Positions 1-7,633 of a stretch of DNA of 64,000 nucleotides are shown piece by piece. The notes below the pieces were generated by a model, which saw nothing but the letters and a program-made list of their open reading frames with translations, made no database searches and was not told the DNA's origin. Every line of letters begins with the position of its first letter. The first letter of the stretch is position 1. Position numbers and translations under genes: made by a program. This DNA comes from Streptomyces sp. WAC05374 (lineage in GTDB: Bacteria > Actinomycetota > Actinomycetes > Streptomycetales > Streptomycetaceae): positions 186,001-250,000 of the forward strand of contig NZ_SMNQ01000007.1 in the NCBI RefSeq assembly GCF_004353505.1, read 5' to 3'.

Positions 1-271
1 GGATGGGCAGCCCCATGGGGCGCCGGAACAGCGCGGTCACCGCGAACCAGTCGGCCAGCGCGCCCACCATGCCGGCCTCGGCCGCGGCGGCCACGTAACC
101 GGGCCAGCCGGTCACCCCGGAGTTGCGCGCCCAGGTCGCCAGGACGTAGATCAGGGCGACCAGGAGCAGCAGGGCGGTGGCCGTGAACTTCATCCGGCGC
201 ACGCCCCGGCGCTTCTCCTCGTCGGCGGCCGTGTACGAGAAGGCGACCAGCGGGGTCTTCGTTCGGTTCAT
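1..271 (-). CDS. DUF445 family membrane protein, 3' part outside window
   Basis: The first 90 residues are visible, beginning MNRTKTPLVAFSYTAADEEK; the rest lies left of the window. A hydrophobic helix at about residues 28-46 is followed by a stretch ending ADWFAVTALFRRPMGLPI. That ADWFAVTALFR-type motif is the hallmark of the DUF445 (YjiN-like) family, inner-membrane proteins of unknown function. The ATG at 271 is the only start in a good context. It is transcribed leftwards, and the DUF1707 gene lies upstream on the same strand 91 bp away. The family call rests on the N-terminus alone; no role can be assigned. Confidence 0.8.
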   Translation of the reverse strand, partial: MNRTKTPLVAFSYTAADEEKRRGVRRMKFTATALLLLVALIYVLATWARNSGVTGWPGYVAAAAEAGMVGALADWFAVTALFRRPMGLPI

Positions 272-362
272 CCTGCTCCACCCGTCCGCGCGCGTGCGTA
301 CCTATGTCCCTATCTCAGGTACTCCCCAGCCGCACGGCGAGTTCCCCGCGCACCCCGGAACG

Positions 363-971
363 TCACTTCCGGAGCTGCTTGCGGGCCGCCTTCCGTTCCT
401 TGCGCCTGACGTCCACGCCGCCCATCAGCGCGAACCCGGTGATCCGCACGCGCGGCGAGCCGGGGGTGCCCTCGCCGGCGCCCCGGTCGTCGAAGCCGCC
501 CATGAAGCCCAGGCCGGTCACCTCGACGTGCAGCTCGGGCGGGACGACGACCTGGATGCCGCCCATGACGGCGAAGCAGCGGATGACGATCTCGCGGTCC
601 TCGAAGTCGGCGTCGCGCAGGTCGATGTCGCCGCCGCCCTGGAGCACGGCCGCCGTGAAGTTCCGCGCGACGCTCCACTTCCCGCGCCTCCCGAAGCCGC
701 TCCAGAAGGCGAAGGCGCCCTTGGAGGTGGCGGGCCTGCCGATCCGGGCCGGCCAGGCGGGGTCACCGCTCTCCACGGGGGTCGCGGCCGCGGGCAGGTC
801 GCGGACGAGCGGGACCAACTCGCCGTGGGTGCGGGCCTTGTAGGCGAGGTCGAGGCGCTCCTCGAACTCGGCCATGTCGAGGCGGCCCTCGGCGACCGCG
901 TCCCGCAGCCGCTCCGCGATCCGCTCGCGGTCGGCGTCCGAGGCCCGCATCTCGGGCAGTTCGCTCGTCAT
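363..971 (-). CDS. DUF1707 domain protein with LiaF-like C-terminal domain
   Basis: A 202-residue protein. Residues 7-60 (MRASDADRERIAERLRDAVA and onward) are a typical DUF1707 domain, a short helical module common in actinobacteria. After a linker, residues 105-190 form a beta-rich segment with three repeats of a pattern like DxRDADFEDREIVIRCFAVM and MGGxxVxVPP, as in the C-terminal domain of cell-wall-active-antibiotic response proteins (LiaF/VraT type). No membrane helix is visible, so it is probably cytoplasmic or peripheral. The start at 971 is an ATG directly at the DUF1707 domain. Function is unknown; a link to envelope stress is inference from the C-terminal fold. Confidence 0.8.
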   Translation of the reverse strand: MTSELPEMRASDADRERIAERLRDAVAEGRLDMAEFEERLDLAYKARTHGELVPLVRDLPAAATPVESGDPAWPARIGRPATSKGAFAFWSGFGRRGKWSVARNFTAAVLQGGGDIDLRDADFEDREIVIRCFAVMGGIQVVVPPELHVEVTGLGFMGGFDDRGAGEGTPGSPRVRITGFALMGGVDVRRKERKAARKQLRK

Positions 972-991
972 ACGAACAGCCTAATGCGGGG

Positions 992-1227
992 CGCCGTCAC
1001 AGGCCCGCTGATCGTCCGGAGGGTCGCCCGCCGAATCGCCCGGTGGTGGGCGCCGTCACAGGCCCGCTGATCGTCCGGAGGGTCGCCGGCCGAATCGCCC
1101 GGTGGTGGGCGCCGTCACAGGCCCGCTGATCGTCCGGAGGGTCGCCGGCCGAGTCGCCCGGCTACGGACGCCGTCACAGGCCCGCTGATCGTCCGGAGGG
1201 TCGCCCGCCGGGTTGCCCGGTCGTGGC
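992..1227. repeat. four-copy 59-bp tandem repeat
   Basis: Copies begin at 992, 1051, 1110 and 1169, giving an exact 59-bp period. Each starts CGCCGTCACAGGCCCGCTGA; the first three are nearly identical and the fourth drifts in its last 20 bases. The rightmost copy contains the last codons and stop of the ABC ATPase gene, so the tail of that protein (GRPSGRSAGL) is repeat-encoded. Because 59 is not a multiple of 3, the other copies cannot extend the same reading frame. They fill the interval up to the DUF1707 start. Confidence 0.95.
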
Positions 1228-2220
1228 CCCCTGGCGGTACATCTTCGCGATCACGGCCTCGATGTCCGGCTCCCGCACCGACAGGTCCACCAGCGGGTAC
1301 TCCGCCGCGATGCGCGCCACCAGGGGCGCCGCCGACCGCGCCGCCGGGAACGCCAGCCACTGGCGGGGACCCTCCACCTTCACCACCCGGGTGCCGTCGG
1401 CCGCGATCGGCGGCAGCTCCCGTTCCAGGTCCACCACCAGCGTCCGCTCGCTCTCGCCCACCTCGTGCAGCCCGCCGAGCGGCCCGTCGTACATCAGCCG
1501 CCCATGGTCGATGACCATCACCCGCTTGCAGAGCTGCTCGATGTCGGTCAGGTCGTGCGTGGTGAGCAGCACCGTCGTCCCGCGTTCGGCGTTGAGGTCC
1601 CGCAGGAAACCGCGCACCTTCGCCTTGGAGATGACGTCCAGGCCGATCGTCGGCTCGTCGAGGTAGAGGACCTCCGGGTCGTGCAGCAGCGCCGCCGCGA
1701 TGTCGCCGCGCATCCGCTGGCCCAGGGAGAGCTGACGCACCGGCACCTCCAGCAGCTCGGCGAGGTCGAGCAGCTCGACGCACCGCTCCAGGTTCTCGCG
1801 GAACCGGGCGTCGGGAATCCGGTACAGGCGGTGGACCATGCGGTACGAGTCCCGCAGCGGCAGGTCCCACCACAGCGTGGTGCGCTGCCCGAACACCACT
1901 CCGATGCGGCGCGCCAGCCGGGTCCGGTCCCGTGAGGGGTCGATGCCGGCGACACGCAGCCGTCCGCCGCTGGGCGTGAGGATGCCGGTCAGCATCTTGA
2001 TCGTGGTCGACTTGCCCGCGCCGTTGGGACCGATGTAGCCGACCATCTCGCCGCGCGACACGCGGAAGCTGATCCCGTCCACCGCGCGGACCTGGCTCCT
2101 TACGCGCCGGAAGCGGCCGGTCTTGCGGCGTACGTCGAAGACCTTCTCCACCCCGTCCAGTTCGATGACGTCACCGTCGACGTCCGGCATGACGCCGGGC
2201 ACCGTGTCCGACACGTCCAT
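1174..2220 (-). CDS. ABC-2 type exporter ATP-binding protein
   Basis: A 348-residue ATPase that would power the two permeases encoded just upstream. Walker A is GPNGAGKST, the signature motif is LSLGQ, Walker B is VLYLDEPTIGLD, and the switch His is in TTHDL. The C-terminal third (about 260-330) is the extra regulatory domain seen in daunorubicin-type and DUF990-associated exporters. I chose the ATG at 2220 because it lies 8 bp after the stop of permease 2; longer forms would be frame shadows of the permease. The last 16 residues come from the first unit of the downstream 59-bp repeat and are likely a recent extension. Substrate unknown. Confidence 0.92.
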   Translation of the reverse strand: MDVSDTVPGVMPDVDGDVIELDGVEKVFDVRRKTGRFRRVRSQVRAVDGISFRVSRGEMVGYIGPNGAGKSTTIKMLTGILTPSGGRLRVAGIDPSRDRTRLARRIGVVFGQRTTLWWDLPLRDSYRMVHRLYRIPDARFRENLERCVELLDLAELLEVPVRQLSLGQRMRGDIAAALLHDPEVLYLDEPTIGLDVISKAKVRGFLRDLNAERGTTVLLTTHDLTDIEQLCKRVMVIDHGRLMYDGPLGGLHEVGESERTLVVDLERELPPIAADGTRVVKVEGPRQWLAFPAARSAAPLVARIAAEYPLVDLSVREPDIEAVIAKMYRQGATTGQPGGRPSGRSAGL

Positions 2221-2228
2221 GTCAGCGC

Positions 2229-3200
2229 TCAACTCCCCGTACTCCGGTACGAACGAATCCCCACCCGCCACGCCAGCCCCGCCCCCGCCCAGAACACCGC
2301 CGCCACCAACGGCGACACGAACGCCGCCCACGCCGGCAGCCCCGCCGGTGCCTCGCGCCCCAGCACGTACAGCGCCGGCACCCAGTTCACGAAGGCGAGC
2401 GGCACCATGTACACCACCCCGCGCACCAGGTCCTGCGCGAAGATCACGGGCGGGTACTGGAGCAGGGTGTTGCCGCCGTAGGTGAACGCGCTGGTGACCT
2501 CCGAGCCGTCCTGCGCCCAGAACTGGAACGCCGCACCCGCCACCATCAGCGCCGCGAAGATCAGCCACCCGCTCACCACCATCACCGGCACCAGCGCCAC
2601 CTTCAGCGGCGTCCACGCCACGTCCAGCAGCACCAGCGACCAGACCAGGACGAGGAGCCCCTGGGTCACCCGCCCGAGGCGCCGCAGCGCGAAGCGGTCG
2701 GCCGCCACCTGCGCGAGCACCGGCACCGGCCGCACCAGCAGCGTGTCGAGCGTCCCGTCCCGTACGCGCCGGCCCATCCGCTGGAGCTGACCGAGCGACA
2801 GGTCGGCCAGCCCGAAGGCGGTGCTGGTCGTCCCGTACAGGAACGCCACCTCGGCGAAGGAGAAGCCGCCCAGGCCGCGCACCTGGCCGAACATCAGCAG
2901 GATGACGACGAAGTCGAAGCCGGTGGCCACGAAGTTGGACACCAGCGTGAGGGCGAAGGAGACGCGGTACGTCATCGTCGACCGCACCCACATCGCGGCG
3001 ATCAGCCCGTACGCGCGCAGCCCCGCACCCAGCTCGCCCACCCCGGACCACCCCCGCCCCGTCGCCCCCGCGCCCGATCCCGCGCCCGGCTCGCCGACCC
3101 CGGACGGCCCCTGCCCGACCGCCGTCACCCCCGCCCCCGCGCCCGGCTCAGCCACGCCGGACCGCCCCTGACCTACCGGCCCCGCGCCCGGTTCAGCCAC
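2229..3200 (-). CDS. ABC-2 family transporter permease (DUF990 type), second subunit
   Basis: A 323-residue integral membrane protein with about six hydrophobic segments from residue 65 on (ALTLVSNFVATGFDFVVILL and others). The first 57 residues are an imperfect 19-residue repeat of the pattern V(A/G)EPGAG-x-GxGxSG, low complexity and unlike any permease. The native N-terminus is probably near LRAYGLIAAMWVRSTMTYR. The listed start overlaps the last 8 bp of the upstream permease, but a GTG inside the repeat is also possible. It sits between permease 1 and the ATPase in one leftward operon. DUF990 pairs usually form a heterodimeric export channel; substrate is not predictable here. Confidence 0.85.
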   Translation of the reverse strand: MAEPGAGPVGQGRSGVAEPGAGAGVTAVGQGPSGVGEPGAGSGAGATGRGWSGVGELGAGLRAYGLIAAMWVRSTMTYRVSFALTLVSNFVATGFDFVVILLMFGQVRGLGGFSFAEVAFLYGTTSTAFGLADLSLGQLQRMGRRVRDGTLDTLLVRPVPVLAQVAADRFALRRLGRVTQGLLVLVWSLVLLDVAWTPLKVALVPVMVVSGWLIFAALMVAGAAFQFWAQDGSEVTSAFTYGGNTLLQYPPVIFAQDLVRGVVYMVPLAFVNWVPALYVLGREAPAGLPAWAAFVSPLVAAVFWAGAGLAWRVGIRSYRSTGS

Positions 3201-3205
3201 CCTGG
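3012..3205. repeat. 57-bp in-frame coding minisatellite at a gene junction
   Basis: Three to four imperfect copies of a 57-bp unit encode VAEPGAG, VGEPGAG and VGELGAG starts at residues 16, 35 and 54 of the second permease, plus a shorter first copy MAEPGAG. The most upstream copy also contains the TGA that ends permease 1. The expansion therefore seems to have grown from the permease 1 stop / permease 2 start overlap. Confidence 0.8.
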
Positions 3206-3993
3206 ACCACCACCCGTCGTGTCGCCGCCGCCTGGAGCACGCGCCCGGCCGCCAGGAGCACCACCGCCCAGCCGGCCTGGAAGGCGTACAGCCCCGTCAG
3301 GCCCCAGCCGGTCCACTTCTCCAGGAACACGTCCGCCGGGACCTGGAGCATGGACGCCCAGGGCAGCGCCCGCGCCACCTCGCCCAGCGTCCCGGGGAAA
3401 ACGGTGAGCGGCAGCAGCATCCCGGAGAAGAACAGCCCCGACAGCCACGCCACCTGCACCACGCCCGCCCCGTCCATCAGCCAGAACGCGCTCAGCGCCA
3501 CCAGGAACCAGAGGGCGAAGCTGACCACCACGCCCAGCGCCACCGACACCAGGAAGGCGAGCCAGGTCAGCGGGCGCTCGGGCAGCGCGAGGTCGAAGGC
3601 GAGCGCCCCGGCCGCCATCGGCACCACGCCCCGGCCGAGCAACTGGAAGCCGGACCGGCCGAGGGCGACGGAGAGCCACCAGAGCTGGAGGTCGGCCGGG
3701 CGGTAGAGGTCGACGGCGATGTCGCCCGTCTTGACGCGCTCCATCAGCTCGTCCTCGAACCCGCCGCCCATCAGCCCGCAGGTCGCCAGCAGGGCCTGTC
3801 CGATCCACACATAGGCGAGCGCCTCGGCCATGTCGTAACCGCCGAGCCCGGGGCGCTCGTTCCAGAGCGCCATGTAGGTGTACGCCAGGATGAAGCCGAA
3901 GACGGTGTTGGTGAACACCCCGGCGGCGGTCGCCATCCGGTACGTCGCGTACCGCCGGAACGCACCCGCCGCCACGGCCGCGTACAGCCGCAT
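3193..3993 (-). CDS. ABC-2 family transporter permease (DUF990 type), first subunit
   Basis: A 266-residue membrane protein, first gene of the leftward three-gene exporter operon. It has about six transmembrane segments, including FTNTVFGFILAYTYMALW near residue 27 and LTWLAFLVSVALGVVVSFAL near residue 142. The amphipathic N-terminus with RRYATYRMATAAG and the segment LMERVKTGDIAVDLYRPADL fit DUF990/ABC-2 permeases. The ATG at 3993 is followed directly by a coherent N-terminus. It is divergent from the penicillin-binding protein gene across 171 bp, where I see no clear operator. Confidence 0.88.
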   Translation of the reverse strand: MRLYAAVAAGAFRRYATYRMATAAGVFTNTVFGFILAYTYMALWNERPGLGGYDMAEALAYVWIGQALLATCGLMGGGFEDELMERVKTGDIAVDLYRPADLQLWWLSVALGRSGFQLLGRGVVPMAAGALAFDLALPERPLTWLAFLVSVALGVVVSFALWFLVALSAFWLMDGAGVVQVAWLSGLFFSGMLLPLTVFPGTLGEVARALPWASMLQVPADVFLEKWTGWGLTGLYAFQAGWAVVLLAAGRVLQAAATRRVVVQGG

Positions 3994-4164
3994 GTCCCGT
4001 GCTCCTTCCCGTACCCGTCACACACCAAAGCCGGGGAGCCTAGCCCGTCGCGGTCCGGGCCCGCGAGCGGTTTTCCGCTGCCGTTGCCGGGGTTGGGCGG
4101 GTGCGCCGTGCACTATGAGAGGGCTATACAAACAGGACATAAGCGACGAAACAGGCCGGAGACC

Positions 4165-6525
4165 ATGAGCGACGAGCCCTCGCAGCCAGGCTGGGAGCCC
4201 CGCGACCCGACCGTCGCGGGGACACCCGGCGGAAAACCCGCCCGCCCTGACGGGAAGAAGCCGAAGCGGAAGAGGCGCACCGGCTGGCGGCGGCTCGTGC
4301 CGACCTGGCGCATGGTCCTCGGCGCGTTCCTCCTCACCGCCCTGCTGCTGATCGGCGGCTTCTTCGCCGGTTACCAGCTCGTCGACATCCCGGCCGCCAA
4401 CGCCGCCGCCACGGCCCAGTCCAACGTGTACCTCTACCGCGACGGCACCCCGCTCGCCCAGAAGGGTGACGTCAACCGCGAGAACGTACGCCTCTCCCAG
4501 GTCCCCCTGCCCGTCCGGCGGGCCGTGCTGGCGGCCGAGGACCGGGACTTCTACTCCCAGCCGGGCGTCGACCCCGAGGCGATGCTCCGCGCCGCCTGGA
4601 ACACGCTCACCGGCAAGGGCACCCAGGGCGGCTCCACCATCACCCAGCAGTACGTCAAGAACTACTACCTCGGCCAGGAGCGGACCCTCGTCCGCAAGGT
4701 CAAGGAGTTCTTCATCTCGATCAAGCTCGACCGGGAGAAGACCAAGGACGACATCCTCGAGGGCTACCTCAACACCAGCTTCTACGGCCGCAACGCCTAC
4801 GGGATCCAGGCCGCCGCCCGCGCCTACTACGGCAGGGACGCCCAGGACCTGACGGCCGCTCAAGGGGCGTACCTCGCCGTGCTGCTCAACGCCCCCAGCG
4901 CGTACGACGTCGACGGCCGCCCCGACATGCGCGCCAAGGCGGTCGGGCGCTGGAACTACGTGCTGGACGCCATGGTGCAGGAGAGGTGGCTCACCCCCGC
5001 CGCCCGGGCCGCCACCGCCTTCCCCGAGCCGGAGGACGCCACCGCCACGACCGGGCTGTCCGGCCAGCGCGGCTACATCGTCCAGGCCGTCGAGGACTAC
5101 CTCACCGCCCATGACGTCATCGACAAGAAGACCCTGGCCCAGGGCGGGTACCGCATCACCACCACCCTGGACCAGCCCAAGCAGGAGGCCCTCGTCGAGG
5201 CCGTGGCCGACCAGGTCACCGCGCGGCTCGACCCGGCCAACGAGACCGACCGCTACGTACGGGTCGGCGGCGTGTCCGTCGACCCGGCCACCGGCAAGGT
5301 GGTCGCCATGTACGGCGGCGTCGACTACACCCGGCAGTTCGTCAACAACGCGACCCGCCGCGACTACCAGGTCGGCTCCACCTTCAAGCCCTTCGTGTTC
5401 GCCGCCGCCATCGACAACGCCTCCGTCACCCAGGACGGTGACCGCATCCTCCCCAACACCCGGTACGACGGCACCAACAAGCGCCAGGTGCAGGGCTGGG
5501 GCGGCCACCCCTACTCCCCGGCCAACGAGGACGACGTGGACTACGGCCCCATCACCGTCCGCACGGCCACGGACAAGTCCGTCAACGCGGTGTACGCCCA
5601 GCTCGCCGTGGACGTCGGCCCCGCCAAGGTGGAGCAGACCGCCATCGACCTGGGCCTGCCCGCCGACACGCCCGACCTGAACCCCTCGCCGTCCATCGCG
5701 CTCGGCCCGGCCACCGCGAGCGTGCTGGACATGGCCGGGGCGTACGCGACCCTCGCCAACCACGGCAAGCACGGCCGGTACGCACTGGTGGAGAGGATCG
5801 AGAAGGACGGCAGGACACTGCCGCTGCCCGCGGCCAAGAGCGAGCAGGTGATCAGCCGGGAGGCGGCCGACACGACGACGGCCATGCTGCGCAGCGTCAT
5901 CGAGGGCGGCACCGGCACCGCCGCGCAGGCGGCCGGGCGCCCGGCCGCCGGCAAGACCGGAACGGCGGAGGACGACAAGGCGGCCTGGTTCGCCGGCTAC
6001 ACCCCGGACCTGGCCACCGTGATCACGGTGATGGGCCAGGACCCGGACACCGGGGCGCAGAAGCCGCTGTACGGGGCGCTGGGGCTGGAGCGGATGAACG
6101 GGGGCGGGGCGCCCGCGGAGATCTGGGGCCAGTACACCCGGGCGGCCCTGGCGGGCAGCGCGGTGCGGGACTTCGACCTGGTGCTGGCGGAGGGCGCGGA
6201 CGAGGAACCGCCCGAGGAGGAGCCGTGGCCCGGGGAGGGCGACACGGAGGGCCCGGACGGCTGGAACGAGGGCGGCGACCAGGAGGGCATGGAGGCGGGG
6301 CGCGGCCGGGAGGGGCGCGGGCGGGACGACGGTGACGACGGCTACCGCGGCGGCCCCGCCGCGCCGGGCGGCACCGGTGGGGCGCGGTCGACGGGCGGCG
6401 GGCGGGGAACGCCCGCCCCGGGACCGGGGGCCGCGACCGCCGGGCCCGCCGCGGCGGTGCCGGCCGGCCCGCCCGGTGGTCCGGCACCCGGCGCGCCGCC
6501 GCCCGTACCCGCGCCCGCCGGTTAG
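4165..6525 (+). CDS. class A penicillin-binding protein (transglycosylase/transpeptidase)
   Basis: A 786-residue bifunctional peptidoglycan synthase. A basic cytoplasmic tail is followed by one membrane anchor at about 48-72. The GT51 glycosyltransferase domain follows, with catalytic Glu125 in AAEDRDFYSQPGVD and the motifs GGSTITQQ and EGYLNTSFYGRNAYGIQAAA. The transpeptidase domain has the SxxK motif at Ser405 (STFKPF), SVN at 472-474 and KTGT at 597. The last 110 residues are Glu/Gly then Gly/Pro/Ala rich and probably lie outside the membrane as a flexible tail. The ATG at 4165 has GGAGA 3-7 bases upstream; a longer form from 4084 has no ribosome site. It probably polymerises and cross-links lateral or septal wall. 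Confidence 0.95.
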   Translation: MSDEPSQPGWEPRDPTVAGTPGGKPARPDGKKPKRKRRTGWRRLVPTWRMVLGAFLLTALLLIGGFFAGYQLVDIPAANAAATAQSNVYLYRDGTPLAQKGDVNRENVRLSQVPLPVRRAVLAAEDRDFYSQPGVDPEAMLRAAWNTLTGKGTQGGSTITQQYVKNYYLGQERTLVRKVKEFFISIKLDREKTKDDILEGYLNTSFYGRNAYGIQAAARAYYGRDAQDLTAAQGAYLAVLLNAPSAYDVDGRPDMRAKAVGRWNYVLDAMVQERWLTPAARAATAFPEPEDATATTGLSGQRGYIVQAVEDYLTAHDVIDKKTLAQGGYRITTTLDQPKQEALVEAVADQVTARLDPANETDRYVRVGGVSVDPATGKVVAMYGGVDYTRQFVNNATRRDYQVGSTFKPFVFAAAIDNASVTQDGDRILPNTRYDGTNKRQVQGWGGHPYSPANEDDVDYGPITVRTATDKSVNAVYAQLAVDVGPAKVEQTAIDLGLPADTPDLNPSPSIALGPATASVLDMAGAYATLANHGKHGRYALVERIEKDGRTLPLPAAKSEQVISREAADTTTAMLRSVIEGGTGTAAQAAGRPAAGKTGTAEDDKAAWFAGYTPDLATVITVMGQDPDTGAQKPLYGALGLERMNGGGAPAEIWGQYTRAALAGSAVRDFDLVLAEGADEEPPEEEPWPGEGDTEGPDGWNEGGDQEGMEAGRGREGRGRDDGDDGYRGGPAAPGGTGGARSTGGGRGTPAPGPGAATAGPAAAVPAGPPGGPAPGAPPPVPAPAG

Positions 6526-6543
6526 GTCGCCCGGGCCGGGGCC

Positions 6544-6766
6544 AGGGGGTGTCTTGTCGATCAGGCCGGATCAGGGAGCGGTGTCCGGTGCGTGCGATCG
6601 CAAGGCGGAGGTGGGGGTCCCCCCGCCGAAGGCAGGGGGAGGAGCCACTGCGGTGGGGGCACCTCCCGTGCCCGTAGGGCTACGGGGGACATTGGCGACC
6701 GACGACAACGCGGCGAGCGTGCGTGCCAGGCGTCGCGAGCCCGGCAAGATCGGCAAGACACCCCCT
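6544..6766. mobile_element. candidate MITE, 223 bp, with perfect 13-bp inverted ends
   Basis: The ends AGGGGGTGTCTTG (6544-6556) and CAAGACACCCCCT (6754-6766) are perfect inverted repeats. With three mismatches the similarity extends about 25 bases inward (CGATC and GCCGG blocks on both sides). The interior has no ORF and holds two GC-rich hairpins (GGTGGGGGTCCCCCC and CCGTAGGGCTACGG). It lies exactly between the penicillin-binding protein gene and sugE, and its right end provides two bases of the sugE stop codon. No clean target duplication is visible: CCAG on the left versus CTAG on the right. A non-autonomous insertion element is the simplest reading; no transposase gene is in the window. 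Confidence 0.6.
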
Positions 6767-7085
6767 AGTGGCCGGACGTGGCCTTCAGGCCCACCACCGC
6801 GACCAGGAGCAGACAGACGAAGAAGATCCGCGCGGCGGTCGCCGGCTCGCCCAGCACCACCATGCCGACGACCGCCGCGCCGGCCGCGCCGATGCCGACC
6901 CACACGCCGTACGCGGTACCGATGGGCAGGGTCTTCGCGGCCTGGGACAGCAGGGCCATGCTGGCGACGATCCCGATGCCGGTGAACAGGCTGGGCCACA
7001 GCCGTGTGAAGCCGTCGGTGTACTTCATCCCGATCGACCAGCCCACCTCGAGCAGACCGGCGACGATCAGCAGGACCCATGCCAT
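6765..7085 (-). CDS. sugE: SMR family guanidinium exporter (SugE/Gdx)
   Basis: A 106-residue protein with four transmembrane helices, starting MAWVLLIVAGLLEVGWSIGM and carrying the membrane-embedded Glu13 of the small multidrug resistance family. The pattern LEVGWSIGMKYTDGFTRLWPS matches the SugE/Gdx branch, whose known physiological job is proton-coupled export of guanidinium, rather than the EmrE drug branch. A GGAGGTG ribosome site precedes the ATG at 7085. A guanidine-III riboswitch in the 5' leader strongly supports Gdx function. The stop TAG is made partly from the end of the candidate MITE, but the length matches the family, so the protein looks intact. Confidence 0.93.
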   Translation of the reverse strand: MAWVLLIVAGLLEVGWSIGMKYTDGFTRLWPSLFTGIGIVASMALLSQAAKTLPIGTAYGVWVGIGAAGAAVVGMVVLGEPATAARIFFVCLLLVAVVGLKATSGH

Positions 7086-7126
7086 GACGGCACCTCCGAG
7101 ACGCGAGAACGTACGACCAAGGGGGT

Positions 7127-7168
7127 GCGTCGTCTTTGCGTAACCCGGTACGGCGCGTCTCGTCGGGG
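7127..7168 (-). promoter_or_regulatory. guanidine-III riboswitch (ykkC-III)
   Basis: Read on the minus strand, the leader of sugE contains CCCGACGAGACGCGCCGTAC, then CGGGTTACGC, then AAAGACGACGC. This matches, block for block, the ykkC-III consensus as I know it: CCGGACGAGG-GCGCCGUACC, CGGUCAGGAC, AAGACGGCGC. The CCCG/CGGG helix and the GCGCCGT/ACGACGC pairing can both form. It ends 41 bases before the ATG, close enough to control translation or a nearby terminator. Guanidine-III aptamers are known to control SMR exporters. Confidence 0.85.
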
Positions 7169-7198
7169 TCCCTCCACGCTAGCAAAGGGCATGCGCAA

Positions 7199-7226
7199 GG
7201 GCCTGGTGACGTCCGCCACCAGGCCC
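7199..7226 (-). terminator. hairpin terminator after the GroES-like gene
   Basis: A 10-bp perfect stem GGGCCTGGTG / CACCAGGCCC with an 8-base loop lies 14 bases past the stop of the GroES-like gene and separates it from the sugE leader. There is no long T run, as usual in Streptomyces. Confidence 0.7.
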
Positions 7227-7239
7227 GAAGCCGCTCCCG

Positions 7240-7578
7240 CTACAGATACAGACCGGTCGAGTCCTCGGACCCGCCGAAGCGGTCCGCCGCGACCGCGTGC
7301 AGGTCGCGCTCCCTCATCAGGACGTACGCCACGCCCCGCACCTCGACCTCGGCACGGTCCTCGGGGTCGTACAGCACCCGGTCGCCGATCTCCACGGTCC
7401 GGACGTTCTGACCGACCGCGACCACCTCGGCCCAGGCGAGCCGGCGGCCGACGGCGGCGGTCGCCGGGATCAGGATGCCGCCGCCCGAGCGCCTCTCGCC
7501 CTCGGGCGTGTCGCTGCGGACCAGGACCCGGTCGTGCAGCATCCGGATGGGCAGCTTGTCGTGGGTGTTCTCGCTCAC
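7240..7578 (-). CDS. GroES-like co-chaperonin family protein
   Basis: A 112-residue protein of the Cpn10 fold. Typical patterns are IRMLHDRVLVRSDTPEGERR, GGGILIP, the mobile-loop-like segment, GDRVLYDPEDRAEVEV and the C-terminal LMRERDLHAV. It is not the canonical groES: no groEL follows, the C-terminus has an extra RFGGSEDSTGLYL tail, and the core diverges. Streptomyces encode the true groES elsewhere beside groEL1 (family knowledge). It is read leftwards as a single gene between DUF3618 and sugE. A role as an accessory or specialised co-chaperonin is inference. Confidence 0.85.
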   Translation of the reverse strand: MSENTHDKLPIRMLHDRVLVRSDTPEGERRSGGGILIPATAAVGRRLAWAEVVAVGQNVRTVEIGDRVLYDPEDRAEVEVRGVAYVLMRERDLHAVAADRFGGSEDSTGLYL

Positions 7579-7633
7579 GCCACGAACCTACCTGCCCGGA
7601 CGCGCCGCGCACGCCAGAGGGTCACGGATCGTG

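Noticed and set aside
177-1070. Long plus-strand ORF of 297 codons
   Set aside because: It runs antisense to the DUF1707 gene and through the tandem repeats, with no ribosome site and no family pattern; it reflects high G+C frame openness.
992-1227. Regularly spaced repeats resembling a CRISPR array
   Set aside because: The whole 59-bp unit repeats without unique spacers and no cas genes are nearby, so it is a tandem repeat.
6541-6770. Target-site duplication of CTAG around the candidate MITE
   Set aside because: Left flank is CCAG and right is CTAG; one mismatch in four bases is not convincing.
7240-7578. Canonical groES
   Set aside because: No groEL adjacent and an unusual C-terminal tail; kept only as a GroES-like protein.
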